From: CAZUZS01 sp964624795
GTDB lineage: Bacteria > Calditrichota > Calditrichia > RBG-13-44-9
Assembly: GCA_964624795.1 (NCBI GenBank)
Contig: CAZUZS010000018.1
Coordinates: 1 to 64,000 of the forward strand
DNA length: 64,000 nt
Reading direction: 5' to 3'
Below, in pieces: positions 23,233-33,217 of this stretch (its first letter is position 1; each line of letters opens with the position of its first letter). The translations under genes and the position numbers were made by a program. The notes beneath the pieces were generated by a model. It made no database searches and was not told the DNA's origin. It saw nothing but the letters and a program-made list of their open reading frames with translations.

Positions 23233-25707
23233 ATGTTGGGGTTTTCAATGAGAAATAATTTCACCAGCAGGGTGCAAAAGGTTATCAGATATTCCAAAGA
23301 AGAGGCTATGCGTCTTGGGCACGATTATATCGGAACTGAGCATCTGATGCTTGGCATAATAAAAGAAGGTGAAGGCATCGCGATAAAGATTCTGAAAAAC
23401 TTATCGGTGGAAATTGATAAGTTGAAGCAGCGTCTGGAAGAGGCCTCCGGGCCGGCAGGGGGAATGATGACCCTTGGAAACCTGCCATTATCCAAGCGGG
23501 CAGAAAAGGTCTTGAAGGTGACGTATCTGGAGGCAAAAAATTTTAAGTCCGACATCATAGGTACCGAGCATCTTCTTCTTTCTCTTCTGAAGGAGAAAGA
23601 AGGGCTTGCGGCGCAGGTGCTGATGAGCTTTAATATTGATTACAACGTGGTTTATACAGAATTAAAGAATATTTTAGAGGGGAAACCTTCCATGTCATAC
23701 GCTTCACAACAACGAACGGCACAGAAAGTCAAGACGCCTGCCCTGGATCATTTTGGGCGGGATTTGACGCAACTTGCCATGCAGGGAAAATTGGATCCTA
23801 TTATTGGGCGAGATAAAATTATCGAAAGAGTGGCGCAGATACTCAGCCGCAGGAAGAAAAATAACCCGGTCCTGATCGGTGAGCCAGGTGTTGGTAAAAC
23901 AGCGGTTGCGGAAGGGTTAGCGCTGCGAATAAACAGCCGCAAAGTACCGCGGGTTCTCCATAATAAACGAATCGTCGCTCTGGACATGGGAAGTATCGTG
24001 GCCGGCACCAAATACCGGGGTCAGTTTGAGGAGCGGATGAAAGCCATCATGAGCGAATTGGAAAAAGCTGACGATGTTATTCTTTTTATTGATGAGTTGC
24101 ACACAATAGTGGGCGCCGGCGGCGCGTCAGGATCGCTGGACGCCTCGAACATGTTCAAACCGGCATTGGCACGCGGCGAGCTGCAGTGTATTGGGGCCAC
24201 CACGCTGGATGAATATCGCATGTATATCGAGAAAGACGGTGCATTGGAACGCAGATTCCAGAAAGTCATAATCGAACCGACCTCTGCTGAGGAAACACTC
24301 GAAATCCTGCGGTGCATCAAATCCAAGTATGAAGAACACCATCATGTAACATATACAGATGAAGCGTTGCTAACGACAATTCGTTTGAGCGAGCGGTACA
24401 TCACAGATAAGTTCTTCCCCGATAAAGCAATTGATGTTCTGGATGAAACGGGCTCCAGGGTTCACATTTCCAGTATTGTCGTGCCCAAGGAAATTCTGGA
24501 TCTTGAGCAGCGAATCGAGAAAGTCCGCCAGGAGAAAGAACAGTATGCCAGGCAGCAGGATTTTGAACGGGCCGCCAAAATGAGGGACGTGGAGCGGAGA
24601 CTGCAGGAAGAGTTGGTCTTCGAGCGCAACAAGTGGGAAAGGGAAGAGGAAACCAACGTTGCCCCGGTGGGCGAGGAGGATATCGCCGAGGTGGTGTCCA
24701 TGATGACCGGAATTCCGGTGCAGCGTGTGGCCAAGAGCGAGTCAGCAAAACTCATCGATTTGGAAAACGGCGTTGAGAAAAAGGTTATCGGGCAGGACGA
24801 AGCTATCAAAACGATCGCCAAGGCGATCCGCCGCTCCCGGACCGGGCTGAAAGACCCCAATCGGCCAATCGGCTCGTTCATGTTCCTGGGACCGACTGGT
24901 GTTGGAAAGACACATCTTGCCAAAATCTTGGCCGAATATCTTTTCGAGAGAAAAGACGCCTTGATCCGAATCGACATGTCGGAATATATGGAAAAATTCT
25001 CGGTCTCCAGGCTGGTTGGTTCCCCCCCGGGATACGTGGGATACGAAGAGGGCGGACAGCTTACCGAGCAGGTGCGCCGCCATCCCTACGCAGTTATTTT
25101 GTTTGACGAGCTGGAGAAAGCGCACCCCGATGTATTTAACATTCTGTTACAGGTGCTGGACGACGGGCAGCTTACCGATAGTCTTGGCAGGCGCGTGGAT
25201 TTCCGCAATACCATACTGATACTTACCTCCAACGCCGGAACTCGTGAGATTAAGAAAAGTCTGTCCATCGGTTTCGGACAAAAAGAGGAGCACACCGAAC
25301 ACAGCGTAATGCGGGAAAAAATCACGCAGGAACTCAGGCGGCTTTTTAACCCGGAATTCCTGAACCGGTTGGATGATTTCATCTTTTTCAAGAAATTAAC
25401 CAAAAAAGAGATTGTCAAAATTGTGGACTTGTTGATTTCCGAAATGAGCACCAGGCTGTTGGAGAGGAATATCTCTCTGGAATTGACCGATGGCGCCAAA
25501 GAATTTATCGCGGACCAGGGTTACGACCCGGTTCTGGGCGCACGACCATTAAAAAGAGCCATTCAGAAGAATGTTGAAGATCCACTGGCCGACGAGATCC
25601 TGAAAGGCCGCTTTAATGACGGTTGCACGATCAAGGTTAAAATGAAGAACAAGAATGAGCTGGGTTTCTATCTGGTGGAAGATAACAAGAACGTAAATGT
25701 AAACTGA
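23233..25707 (+). CDS. clpC: ATP-dependent Clp protease ATP-binding subunit ClpC
   Basis: An AAA+ unfoldase that feeds proteins to ClpP. The 824-residue protein has two N-terminal Clp repeats (about 5-75 and 80-150: IGTEHLMLGI and IGTEHLLLSL), the first AAA module with Walker A GEPGVGKT (216-223) and Walker B VILFIDELH, a middle region with a UVR-like helix pair (QQDFERAAKMRDVERRL) that marks ClpC rather than ClpB, and the second AAA module with GPTGVGKT (553-560) and VILFDELEKAHPDV. The C-terminal D2-small domain is complete. An alternative ATG lies 15 nt in. It stands alone with its own terminator; no mcsA, mcsB or ctsR gene is beside it. Confidence 0.95.
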   Translation: MLGFSMRNNFTSRVQKVIRYSKEEAMRLGHDYIGTEHLMLGIIKEGEGIAIKILKNLSVEIDKLKQRLEEASGPAGGMMTLGNLPLSKRAEKVLKVTYLEAKNFKSDIIGTEHLLLSLLKEKEGLAAQVLMSFNIDYNVVYTELKNILEGKPSMSYASQQRTAQKVKTPALDHFGRDLTQLAMQGKLDPIIGRDKIIERVAQILSRRKKNNPVLIGEPGVGKTAVAEGLALRINSRKVPRVLHNKRIVALDMGSIVAGTKYRGQFEERMKAIMSELEKADDVILFIDELHTIVGAGGASGSLDASNMFKPALARGELQCIGATTLDEYRMYIEKDGALERRFQKVIIEPTSAEETLEILRCIKSKYEEHHHVTYTDEALLTTIRLSERYITDKFFPDKAIDVLDETGSRVHISSIVVPKEILDLEQRIEKVRQEKEQYARQQDFERAAKMRDVERRLQEELVFERNKWEREEETNVAPVGEEDIAEVVSMMTGIPVQRVAKSESAKLIDLENGVEKKVIGQDEAIKTIAKAIRRSRTGLKDPNRPIGSFMFLGPTGVGKTHLAKILAEYLFERKDALIRIDMSEYMEKFSVSRLVGSPPGYVGYEEGGQLTEQVRRHPYAVILFDELEKAHPDVFNILLQVLDDGQLTDSLGRRVDFRNTILILTSNAGTREIKKSLSIGFGQKEEHTEHSVMREKITQELRRLFNPEFLNRLDDFIFFKKLTKKEIVKIVDLLISEMSTRLLERNISLELTDGAKEFIADQGYDPVLGARPLKRAIQKNVEDPLADEILKGRFNDGCTIKVKMKNKNELGFYLVEDNKNVNVN

Positions 25708-25741
25708 GACTTACATTATTTGATAAAAGGGTTAGCAGAAT

Positions 25742-25773
25742 GCCCGGGCATGAAAAGTGTCCGGGCTTTTTTT
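25742..25773 (+). terminator. Intrinsic terminator of clpC
   Basis: GCCCGGGCA and TGTCCGGGC form a 9-bp stem (one G-T) with a 7-nt loop followed by seven T, 35 bp after the clpC stop. Confidence 0.9.
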
Positions 25774-25951
25774 ATCAATGAATGTTAACCATTCAGGCGT
25801 CAGGCTAATCATTTTTCTCATTTCAGCGTAGCTCTGCAAATTTTCGTTTTTTTTATTTCATATTTCAATTCAAAGCATTAAAATAAAGAGTAAGCCGAAA
25901 AAAAGAGGAACAATCTCTCTGCTCCGGGTTTGGGGAAGCAAGAAGGATGTT

Positions 25952-26311
25952 ATGGCAGGTCACATTCGAATTGAGAAGTATGACTTCGGGTACATTATCA
26001 TAGATGGCACCATCTATCGTTCGGACATCATTCTCTACCCGGATCACGTGGATGATTCCTGGTGGCGCAGGGAAGGTCATCTCCTGATCCCGGACGATCT
26101 CCCCTTTCTTAATGAAAATCCACCAAAACTCCTGGTGGTTGGCCAGGGGAAATACGGATATATGAAAATCAGCTTTCGCATGGAGGAACATCTGCGGCGG
26201 TTGGATATCAAGCTCAGATCAGCTAAAAGCGATGATGCCGTGAATATTTATAATGAGCTTTGGGCTGCAGGAGAGAGAAAAATTGGCGGCGCGTTTCATC
26301 TGACTTGCTGA
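25952..26311 (+). CDS. Mth938-like domain protein (DUF498 family)
   Basis: A single-domain 119-residue protein of the Mth938/NDUFAF3/AAMDC fold. It shows the family course: a start IEKYDFGYIIIDGTIYRSDIILYP, then DSWWRREGHLL, the segment PPKLLVVGQGKYGYMKIS with the glycine-rich turn, and a final helix where VNIYNELWAAGERKIGGAFHLTC aligns with the usual A-x-x-x-N-x-L-x-x-x-x-x-V-x-x-x-x-H-x-x-C end. The biochemical role in bacteria is unknown. AAGGATG is 4-5 nt before the ATG. It is followed by comEC after 162 nt; no obvious operon. Confidence 0.82.
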   Translation: MAGHIRIEKYDFGYIIIDGTIYRSDIILYPDHVDDSWWRREGHLLIPDDLPFLNENPPKLLVVGQGKYGYMKISFRMEEHLRRLDIKLRSAKSDDAVNIYNELWAAGERKIGGAFHLTC

Positions 26312-26473
26312 GACCGGTGGTGCGTCAGGGATTAGATTAAATCATATTTTTCAACTCCCGCCAGTGCTCTTTGAGTGCACCAAAACAGCACTGTTTCGCC
26401 GATGGAATTTTCACTCAGCAAACAACCCAATAATTGAGCTGCTATAAAAAATGGATGAAGAAAGAAGAAAAAG

Positions 26474-28861
26474 TTGAGGGAAAAATTCGCACATTACCCC
26501 GGTGCACTTCTCGCCTTTGGGCTGGCTGCAGGCATCGTAATCGAGAGATATTTGGCTATCCCGATACTTCCGCTCCTGGCAATATTCATTATTGCGACCA
26601 TTCTGGCGCTTTTGCTCAGGAAACATGCTTGGCCCGCATTATTGTTCTCCATTATGTTCATCCTGGCAGGAAGCGTAAGCTACCGCTTGTGGGCAGACAG
26701 CCATATACAACACCCACTTCTGCAATTTTTCCCGCTTGAAAATGCATCCATTAACGGCACTATTCTCAAACCGCCCTCTGCTGGAAAACCGGAAATGATT
26801 ATCAGAAGCGAAGAAATCATTGCGGAAGAAAGTGCTCTCCGCATTCAGCAGAATTTCATTGTCAAATTAAGAAAGGCCCGCAGCGCGGTGCTTCCGGGAG
26901 ATCGGGTTGAGTTGAAAAACGTCCGCATCGAACACCTGCCGCCGCTCCGCAATCCCGGCCAGTTCAACTACGGATCGTACCTGCGGGAACGCGGCATTCT
27001 GGGAATGGTCAGGATGACAACAGCCTCATCAATACACTATTCTGCCACTGAAGAGAAATTCCTGCCCTCCCGTTTTCTCTATTCTCTCCGTGAAAATCTG
27101 TCCTCCCAAATTAGAAAAATGCTGCCACCGGAAGCGGCCTCCTTTCTGACAGGCATTTTGCTGGGCGAAAAAGAAGGTATATCGCGTGAGGTAAAATCCG
27201 ATTTTCAAAACAGCGGGGTTGCCCACGTTTTAGCAATCAGCGGGCTGCATGTCGGTTTTGTGGTTATCATAATCCATATTCTTCTCTCATTTCTGCCAAT
27301 CGGCTTTCGCTGGCATAATATCCTGACAATTGCTTTTTTGTCATTCTATATGCTGCTCACCGGCGCCAATCCGCCGGTGGTTCGGGCAACGTTGATGGTT
27401 GCCATATATCTGATTGGCAAAAATTTAGAGCGAGTGCCAAATGTTTACAATACGATTTTCACTGCTGCCTGCATCATTCTCCTGTTGCAACCGCAGCAAT
27501 TATTCCTGGCAGGTTTCCAGTTTTCATTCGTGGCAGTTCTCTCCATCATCTATTTTTATCGGGCATTAAAGCCCCTGGAATCGAAAGCGATGCAGCTTTT
27601 CGGTTCCGGAAAATCCGGAAAATGGGTGAAGAATCTGATCATCACCCCATTCCTGGTTTCGCTGTCTGCCCAACTGGGAACCATTCCGCTGATGGCTGTT
27701 TATTTTCACAAAATACCTTTGATATCATTCGTCTTAAACCTGATTGCCATTCCCCTGGTCGGTCTCATCGTTCCGCTCGGATTTCTGGCTGTTAGCATCT
27801 CCTATCTTTCCTTTAGTCTGGCTGTTCCGGTCAGCAGTTTGCTGGCGAGTATCATTCAAGCGCTAATAAACATTGTGCACCTGGCTGCAAACCTGCCCTG
27901 GAGCTATTTCAACCTGCCTGACTTTACAATTTTTGCGGTGATTCTTTATCTGTTGATCTTGTGGCTGGTATTTACCTGGACGAGCGAGCCAAATCTCCAG
28001 GTGAGAAAACCCGCATTGATCGCGATTGTCGCAGGTTTTCTGTGGCTTATCGCCCCTCGTGCATATCATCCCGAAATTCTAACTTTGGATGTTGGTCAGG
28101 CAGAAGCCAGCCTGGTTCGCACTTCCGAAAACAAATTGCTGCTGTTCGACGCCGGTTCCGCATCACCCGAATGGGACAACGGCCGTAGCGTTATTTTCCC
28201 TGCAATTCAACGGATGGGCAAACTGCATTTGGACAAAGTTATTATCAGCCACCCACATGCCGATCACATTGGAGGTATGTTCTCTTTAATAGAGCTGGTG
28301 GATATTGATTCGGTCTATCTTCCCGATCTCAGAACATATTATTTTCTGCAGGACAGCCTGCTGCGGGAATTGGGTAATCACCATATTCCGGTGCGATTGC
28401 TAAAAATGGGAGACATCGTGCGGGTAGATGCAAAAACCCGCATTTTCATCCTGGCGCCGTTCACAAAATTCAGGGAACCTTCCGGTACAAGCGGCTCCCA
28501 GATCAACAACACATCGCTGGTTGCGCTGCTCAAAACAGGCAATGCATCAATCCTGTTCACCGGCGATGCGGAACTTCCGGTGGAGACTCGTTTGGCAGAA
28601 TGGGGCTCACTTGCGCACAGCGAAATTCTGAAGGCCGGACATCACGGCAGCGGCACTTCTTCCGGCCAACAGTTCCTGGAGCAGGTCTCTCCGCAATTTT
28701 GCATCATCCCGGTGGGCAGGAATAATCGTTACGGCCACCCCGGAAAAGACGTTTTGAACCGCTTGAGGAATTTAGGGATAAGGTACTTCAGAACAGATTT
28801 TGATGGCGCAGTTTGGCTCCGACTGCGAAATAAGGAGTGGAATGAGGTTCGGTGGCGCTAA
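26474..28861 (+). CDS. comEC: ComEC/Rec2 family competence protein
   Basis: Forms the inner-membrane channel for DNA uptake during transformation. The 795-residue protein has an N-terminal membrane plus OB-like region (about 1-180, DUF4131), the ComEC transmembrane core (about 215-500, with the family sequence HVLAISGLHVGFVV and LTGANPPVVRAT), and a C-terminal metallo-beta-lactamase-like domain with HPHADHIGG (His593, His595, Asp597, His598), FTGDAE and LKAGHHGSGTSS. The nuclease-like metal ligands are complete. TTG is the apparent start codon, with a purine-rich but weak ribosome site; the exact start is uncertain. Its stop overlaps the end of the convergent GWxTD gene by 4 bp. Confidence 0.92.
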   Translation: MREKFAHYPGALLAFGLAAGIVIERYLAIPILPLLAIFIIATILALLLRKHAWPALLFSIMFILAGSVSYRLWADSHIQHPLLQFFPLENASINGTILKPPSAGKPEMIIRSEEIIAEESALRIQQNFIVKLRKARSAVLPGDRVELKNVRIEHLPPLRNPGQFNYGSYLRERGILGMVRMTTASSIHYSATEEKFLPSRFLYSLRENLSSQIRKMLPPEAASFLTGILLGEKEGISREVKSDFQNSGVAHVLAISGLHVGFVVIIIHILLSFLPIGFRWHNILTIAFLSFYMLLTGANPPVVRATLMVAIYLIGKNLERVPNVYNTIFTAACIILLLQPQQLFLAGFQFSFVAVLSIIYFYRALKPLESKAMQLFGSGKSGKWVKNLIITPFLVSLSAQLGTIPLMAVYFHKIPLISFVLNLIAIPLVGLIVPLGFLAVSISYLSFSLAVPVSSLLASIIQALINIVHLAANLPWSYFNLPDFTIFAVILYLLILWLVFTWTSEPNLQVRKPALIAIVAGFLWLIAPRAYHPEILTLDVGQAEASLVRTSENKLLLFDAGSASPEWDNGRSVIFPAIQRMGKLHLDKVIISHPHADHIGGMFSLIELVDIDSVYLPDLRTYYFLQDSLLRELGNHHIPVRLLKMGDIVRVDAKTRIFILAPFTKFREPSGTSGSQINNTSLVALLKTGNASILFTGDAELPVETRLAEWGSLAHSEILKAGHHGSGTSSGQQFLEQVSPQFCIIPVGRNNRYGHPGKDVLNRLRNLGIRYFRTDFDGAVWLRLRNKEWNEVRWR

Positions 28862-30240
28862 AATGAGTGCAGCCCGGAAGCTTTCTGATTTTTCATCAGC
28901 GTAAGCGGCCGGACAAGAAAAAATTCTCCCGAGCCGGAATAATCTTCGAATACAATCTGGATGGCAGGATTGGAATATTGCCAAATCTCCAACGTTACGG
29001 AGCTCATCGGATCTTGCTGCCGGATAATTTTGCTCGGCTCACCGTAAAGCAGGAAAATCCTTCCCTGGTCGGTAAAGTCGCCTTCCGCAGAATCGTCCCG
29101 TCGATATCGGGCTTCGGCGCAGGCATATCGCTGGTAATATTCCTTCATCGTCTCATTTATTTCGGTCAATGGAGTTCGGTCTTTTTGTTTCCAGAAGAGG
29201 TTCAGTCCGGCCTGGCGTTGGGATTGTGGCATGGTTTCCAGTTTCGTTAATTCTTCCGGTGTTGCCACAAATCTTAGCTCATGCAAAACCTGCGAGAATG
29301 GTTTGAACTGCAGGTCCACCGGGCTTTGGTAAACCCAGAAATTCTTTCTTCGGCGCATCGTGGGATTTCCATTTTTTCCAAGCAGGCGGATTATCAACTC
29401 ATATTCTCCCGCCGCATACTGTGCGGTATTCAGAGTCGAGAACACGCAGACCTTCTTCTCTTTTAATTTTTGCCTGCCGCTGGAGATCAGCTTCTCTTTG
29501 CCTTTCAGGTTCCTGACCGAAATATTGTAGGTAATCGAATCATTCATCGCAAAATCGTTATCATAGACTTCAAAATAATAGAAAAGCGCTTTTTGATTGG
29601 CGCCGAAAACGGCTGCCGGAAACGGCGATATGCCCTCAGCTTCGTTCTTTTCATTATCCGGCTTAACTTTCCCCGCCAGGAGAATCTCGCTCATCGTTAG
29701 CGAAGCCCTGTTCAGGCCACGCACCTGGATGTGTTTTTCGATAACACGTTTGACATTGCGACAGTCGTCGGCAACCCCGATCATCAGCCGATAGTCGCCA
29801 ACCGGCAAATCAAGCGGCAGCCGAATAAGCCGATGCTGGGTGGGACCAGGTGATAAATCAGCAGTGTTCATGCGCAAAGTATCGCTAATCAGTTGCCTGC
29901 CGTAGAAACTTCCCCTGCTATCGTAAATCGAGATATCCAGTTGATAGCTCGCCCACATCCTGTTTTTATACTGCCGGTATTCCATTTCAGATGGTGTGGT
30001 TTGGATGAAAAGAACACTTAGCGGATTTTCCTTCTCATCATCCCACCCATTCCAGTAATCCACAAAAACCTGAAATCCGGTGCTCTGGTTTTGATAATCC
30101 ATGTAGCTTTGGGCGCTAATATTATGGAGTGGCAATACTGGTAAGAGTATTCCAAGAGCCAGTAATCCGATAGGAAATAACGGCTTACAAAGGGTGCGGT
30201 GAAATCTTTCCAACCATTTCGAATATGACGTCCGTGTCAT
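28858..30240 (-). CDS. Exported GWxTD-domain protein
   Basis: 460 residues with an N-terminal signal sequence or anchor (about 20-43, ending NISAQS). The centre has beta-sandwich-like strands that resemble the middle region of other proteins of this family. The C-terminal domain (about 370-450) reads CAEARYRRDDSAEGD then FTDQGRIFLLYGEP and EIWQYSN, which is the GWxTD domain; the eponymous G-W-x-T-D appears as G-D-F-T-D, so the Trp is missing. Function is unknown for the whole family, which is common in Bacteroidetes, Acidobacteria and candidate phyla. GAGGA lies 7 nt before the ATG. Tail-to-tail with comEC with a 4-bp overlap. Confidence 0.75.
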   Translation of the reverse strand: MTRTSYSKWLERFHRTLCKPLFPIGLLALGILLPVLPLHNISAQSYMDYQNQSTGFQVFVDYWNGWDDEKENPLSVLFIQTTPSEMEYRQYKNRMWASYQLDISIYDSRGSFYGRQLISDTLRMNTADLSPGPTQHRLIRLPLDLPVGDYRLMIGVADDCRNVKRVIEKHIQVRGLNRASLTMSEILLAGKVKPDNEKNEAEGISPFPAAVFGANQKALFYYFEVYDNDFAMNDSITYNISVRNLKGKEKLISSGRQKLKEKKVCVFSTLNTAQYAAGEYELIIRLLGKNGNPTMRRRKNFWVYQSPVDLQFKPFSQVLHELRFVATPEELTKLETMPQSQRQAGLNLFWKQKDRTPLTEINETMKEYYQRYACAEARYRRDDSAEGDFTDQGRIFLLYGEPSKIIRQQDPMSSVTLEIWQYSNPAIQIVFEDYSGSGEFFLVRPLTLMKNQKASGLHSF

Positions 30241-30490
30241 TTCGGGTCCTCACATATTGTTTACCTTTTCATCATCGACCCCCTATTTCAAATATTTAAT
30301 GAAAACAGGACAATTTTTTTGACAAAAAATAATATTGGTTAAATGAAGCCCTCGATTGGATAGCAACCGGAGGTTGAATTCGGTGAAGTAATTCTGTCCT
30401 GGATCTGAGTTTTGGAATTAGGCAGGGTCCAGATATCAAGGAAGGCAACATTGACTAACGGTTTCACCCGACCAAGAGAGAACCCGGAAA

Positions 30491-31267
30491 TCAATGTTCG
30501 TCCACTTCACCACGCATGGGAACGAAACGAACCGGCAGTTTCTTCTCTTTTTGCAATCCTTCGTCGGTTTGCCGGAACAGGTAAAGTTCCTGGTAGTATT
30601 CGCCGATCGGGATGATCATGCGACCGCCGATTTTCAATTGCCCAATCAGCGGTTGCGGAACATGGTCTGGTGCGGCAGTCACAATGATGGCGTCGAACGG
30701 AGCCTTCTCGAGCCAGCCACGGTAGCCGTCGCCGACCTTAAATTGAATATTGCTGTAACCCAATGATTGCAGTGTTTGGGCGGTGTGCTCCGACAAATCC
30801 GGCAATATTTCAATCGTAAATACCGAATCGCACAACTCAGCGAGAATGGCTGCCTGGTAGCCGCTGCCCGTCCCGATTTCAAGCACACGCTCACCGCCGC
30901 CGAGCTTAAGCTGCTCAGTCATGTAGGCTACAATATAGGGTTGCGAAATACTCTGCCCCTCCCCAATTGGCAGCGGCTCATCCGTATAAGCCTGTTTTTG
31001 CAGGTTGCGGGCAACAAATTTATGACGGGGAACTTTTCTGAAAACTTCAAGAATTCGCTGATCTTTCACACCCCGCGATTCAATCTGCTTTTCCACCATT
31101 TCCAACCGCATTTTCTGAAACTTGTCTTCCTGTTCATCCATTTGTTTTTCTCCTGCCTGTTGGCAAATTGCACCTAAAACCGGGATGAGCAAAAAGTACC
31201 ACGTAGGCTTCATCTGTTTCATCTGCATTTTAAAACTATAACGATCATATTTTTTATCTTCACTCAT
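30491..31267 (-). CDS. pcm: Protein-L-isoaspartate O-methyltransferase
   Basis: Repairs isoaspartyl residues by SAM-dependent methylation. The 258-residue frame has the family signature: MVEKQIESRGVKD, RKVPRHKFV, YTDEPLPIGEGQSISQPYIVA, SAM motif VLEIGTGSGYQAA, and GGRMIIPIG near the end. Residues 21-36 are hydrophobic (PTWYFLLIPVLGAIC) after basic residues, so the long form looks like a signal-peptide or anchored protein. However, the ATG at 31141 (residue 43) has AGGAG 8 nt upstream, while earlier ATGs (31267, 31228) have no ribosome site. The short form is a normal 216-residue cytoplasmic PIMT. The enzyme identity is firm; the location and true start are open. It follows the histidine kinase gene. 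Confidence 0.88.
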   Translation of the reverse strand: MSEDKKYDRYSFKMQMKQMKPTWYFLLIPVLGAICQQAGEKQMDEQEDKFQKMRLEMVEKQIESRGVKDQRILEVFRKVPRHKFVARNLQKQAYTDEPLPIGEGQSISQPYIVAYMTEQLKLGGGERVLEIGTGSGYQAAILAELCDSVFTIEILPDLSEHTAQTLQSLGYSNIQFKVGDGYRGWLEKAPFDAIIVTAAPDHVPQPLIGQLKIGGRMIIPIGEYYQELYLFRQTDEGLQKEKKLPVRFVPMRGEVDEH

Positions 31268-31317
31268 CGTTCGGGAATTCAGTGAGTGACTTTCAGCGGA
31301 AGCCAGAGCGTCATTTT

Positions 31318-33057
31318 TTAAACATGTTCCTGGACATATTCCGGTAGTTTTATATAAAAAATGGTGCCTTTCCCGGGCTCCGATTTGACCTCTATTTCAC
31401 CGCGATGGTCGTCAACAATCTTTTTGACAATTGCTAATCCCAGACCTGTTCCACTTTTCTTTCCGCTGGTAACAAACGACTCGAAGAGACGGTCACGAAT
31501 CTCCTCCGGAATACCAGGCCCGGTATCGGAAAGCTCAAAAACTACTTTGCCGTTATCATCATAAATCTTGAAATAGAATTCGCCCTCGTTCGACATAGCT
31601 TCTTTGGCATTTTTTGCAATATTATAGAGCACTCGCGTAAATTTGTCAACATCCGCATAAACCAGCTTTTGCGATTCTCCCTGGCTGCGAAAACTGATTT
31701 TCGACTGCCTAAAGAGTTGTTCTGTCTCCGGAATAAATCGCTTAAGGATATCTTTCACCGCCGTTTTCCGCGGGATGATGCTTGTTTTTCCCTTGGCGAA
31801 ATCCAGGATTTCGCTGGTCATGTTGGTTATGGATTGGATCTCCATTCGGATAATTTGGGCGTATTCTTCCCGCTCCTCCTTCGTGTTATCCCCTTCCAGC
31901 AGCAGCTCCATGAACCCGTAGATGCTGTTAACCGGGCTTCTCAAATCATGGACAACAGTGCTCATCATCTGACCGACCGCGGAGAGGCGTTCCTGCTTCA
32001 GCAGTGCCTCGCGCAAAGCGTTGAGCTCCAGCGCACGTGAGATTTTTTGTTCTACCATTCCCAGGAATTGGAAATCTCCATCCGGCGTTTCTCTCAATTC
32101 CGGCGATCTCGCCTGGAAAACAAATATCGCCGGCATCCTTTTTTCCTCAGCCGGTTCGGCCGGGATAATTTTGGCGTAGAGTGACTGGACTTCGCTTACT
32201 TCCGGTAGAAGCTTTTTCATTTCGCCCGGTGGAAGCTCACCGGCGGCCATGTTCCCGCCGGAAAGGGCGTAAATTTCTTTATATACCGTGGCCGGGATGG
32301 AACGGAAATCAGTTTGACCACTCCCGGACACAGAGATCAGGTTGACCTGATTATTGAGCGGGTAAGCCACAGCCGCGAATTCCCCTGCCTGGTGCCGAAC
32401 CGTGCGATCCAGTATTTGGCGGAACACTTCGCGCACATCGTATTCGGAGGAAAGCTGCTGCTCGAATTCATAAAGCAGATCAATCTCACGGAATTTCTTT
32501 TCAAGCTGCTGGTAGAGATGGGCATTGGAAATCGCGATGGCAACCTGCGAGGCAATTGCCTCCAGAATTCCTTCATCCCCGTCCGTAAAAAAGCCAGCCT
32601 TCTTATTCAGCACCTGGATAACCCCGACCATCTTGCGCTGTGCACCACTGCTTAGCGGCTCCCACACAGGAATGCAGAGGATGGAACGGGTGCGATAGCC
32701 GGTGCGTTTATCGGTGGACGGATCGAATCGCGAATCCTGATAGGCATCCGGAATATTCAGCTTCCCGCCGGTTTCCGCTACCCAGCCCGATATGCCTTTG
32801 CCGAATTTCTGCCGAATCTCCCTGACTTCCGCTTTCAGTGCGATTTTGGACCAGATCTCGTTTCTTTGATGATCCACAATGTAAAGCGTGCTGCGCTCCG
32901 CCTCCATTATTTCAGTGATCTCTTTCATAATCAGGTTCAGCAAATCATCCAGTTTCAGTGTGTTGCTCAGCGCCTGCCCGATCTTCTGAATGGAATAAAG
33001 CTCCCGCTCCTTTTGCGCAAGCTGAATCCTGAGATTGCCCCCGGCCTGTTCTTTCAT
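31318..33057 (-). CDS. GAF-domain sensor histidine kinase
   Basis: A 579-residue soluble kinase. A short coiled coil (about 8-25) leads to a GAF domain (about 35-185; LYIVDHQRNEIWSKIAL, FGKGISGWVAETG, LCIPVW), a second, less clear GAF-like region (about 200-345), and a kinase core with H-box MSTVVHDLRSPVNSIYGF, N-box NIAKNAKEAM, G1 DTGPGIP and G2 GTGLGLAIVKKI. There are no membrane helices, so the signal is cytoplasmic. The ATG at 33057 is chosen for GAGGG 7 nt upstream; the 69 codons before it are Asn/Phe-rich and unlike the family. No response regulator gene is adjacent, so the partner is unknown. Confidence 0.87.
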   Translation of the reverse strand: MKEQAGGNLRIQLAQKERELYSIQKIGQALSNTLKLDDLLNLIMKEITEIMEAERSTLYIVDHQRNEIWSKIALKAEVREIRQKFGKGISGWVAETGGKLNIPDAYQDSRFDPSTDKRTGYRTRSILCIPVWEPLSSGAQRKMVGVIQVLNKKAGFFTDGDEGILEAIASQVAIAISNAHLYQQLEKKFREIDLLYEFEQQLSSEYDVREVFRQILDRTVRHQAGEFAAVAYPLNNQVNLISVSGSGQTDFRSIPATVYKEIYALSGGNMAAGELPPGEMKKLLPEVSEVQSLYAKIIPAEPAEEKRMPAIFVFQARSPELRETPDGDFQFLGMVEQKISRALELNALREALLKQERLSAVGQMMSTVVHDLRSPVNSIYGFMELLLEGDNTKEEREEYAQIIRMEIQSITNMTSEILDFAKGKTSIIPRKTAVKDILKRFIPETEQLFRQSKISFRSQGESQKLVYADVDKFTRVLYNIAKNAKEAMSNEGEFYFKIYDDNGKVVFELSDTGPGIPEEIRDRLFESFVTSGKKSGTGLGLAIVKKIVDDHRGEIEVKSEPGKGTIFYIKLPEYVQEHV

Positions 33058-33217
33058 TTTTTGCCCTCGCACCAGATTTAAATTATTCGCCCTGCATTTG
33101 AAGTGCTTAAAGATAAAATTAAAATATGAAAAATCAAAATTCTGAAGTGTAATATTGTGTTGCGATAGGGAGTAGCGTTGCGTGATATCGAGAATATGGA
33201 AATTGCGCGAATAACGG

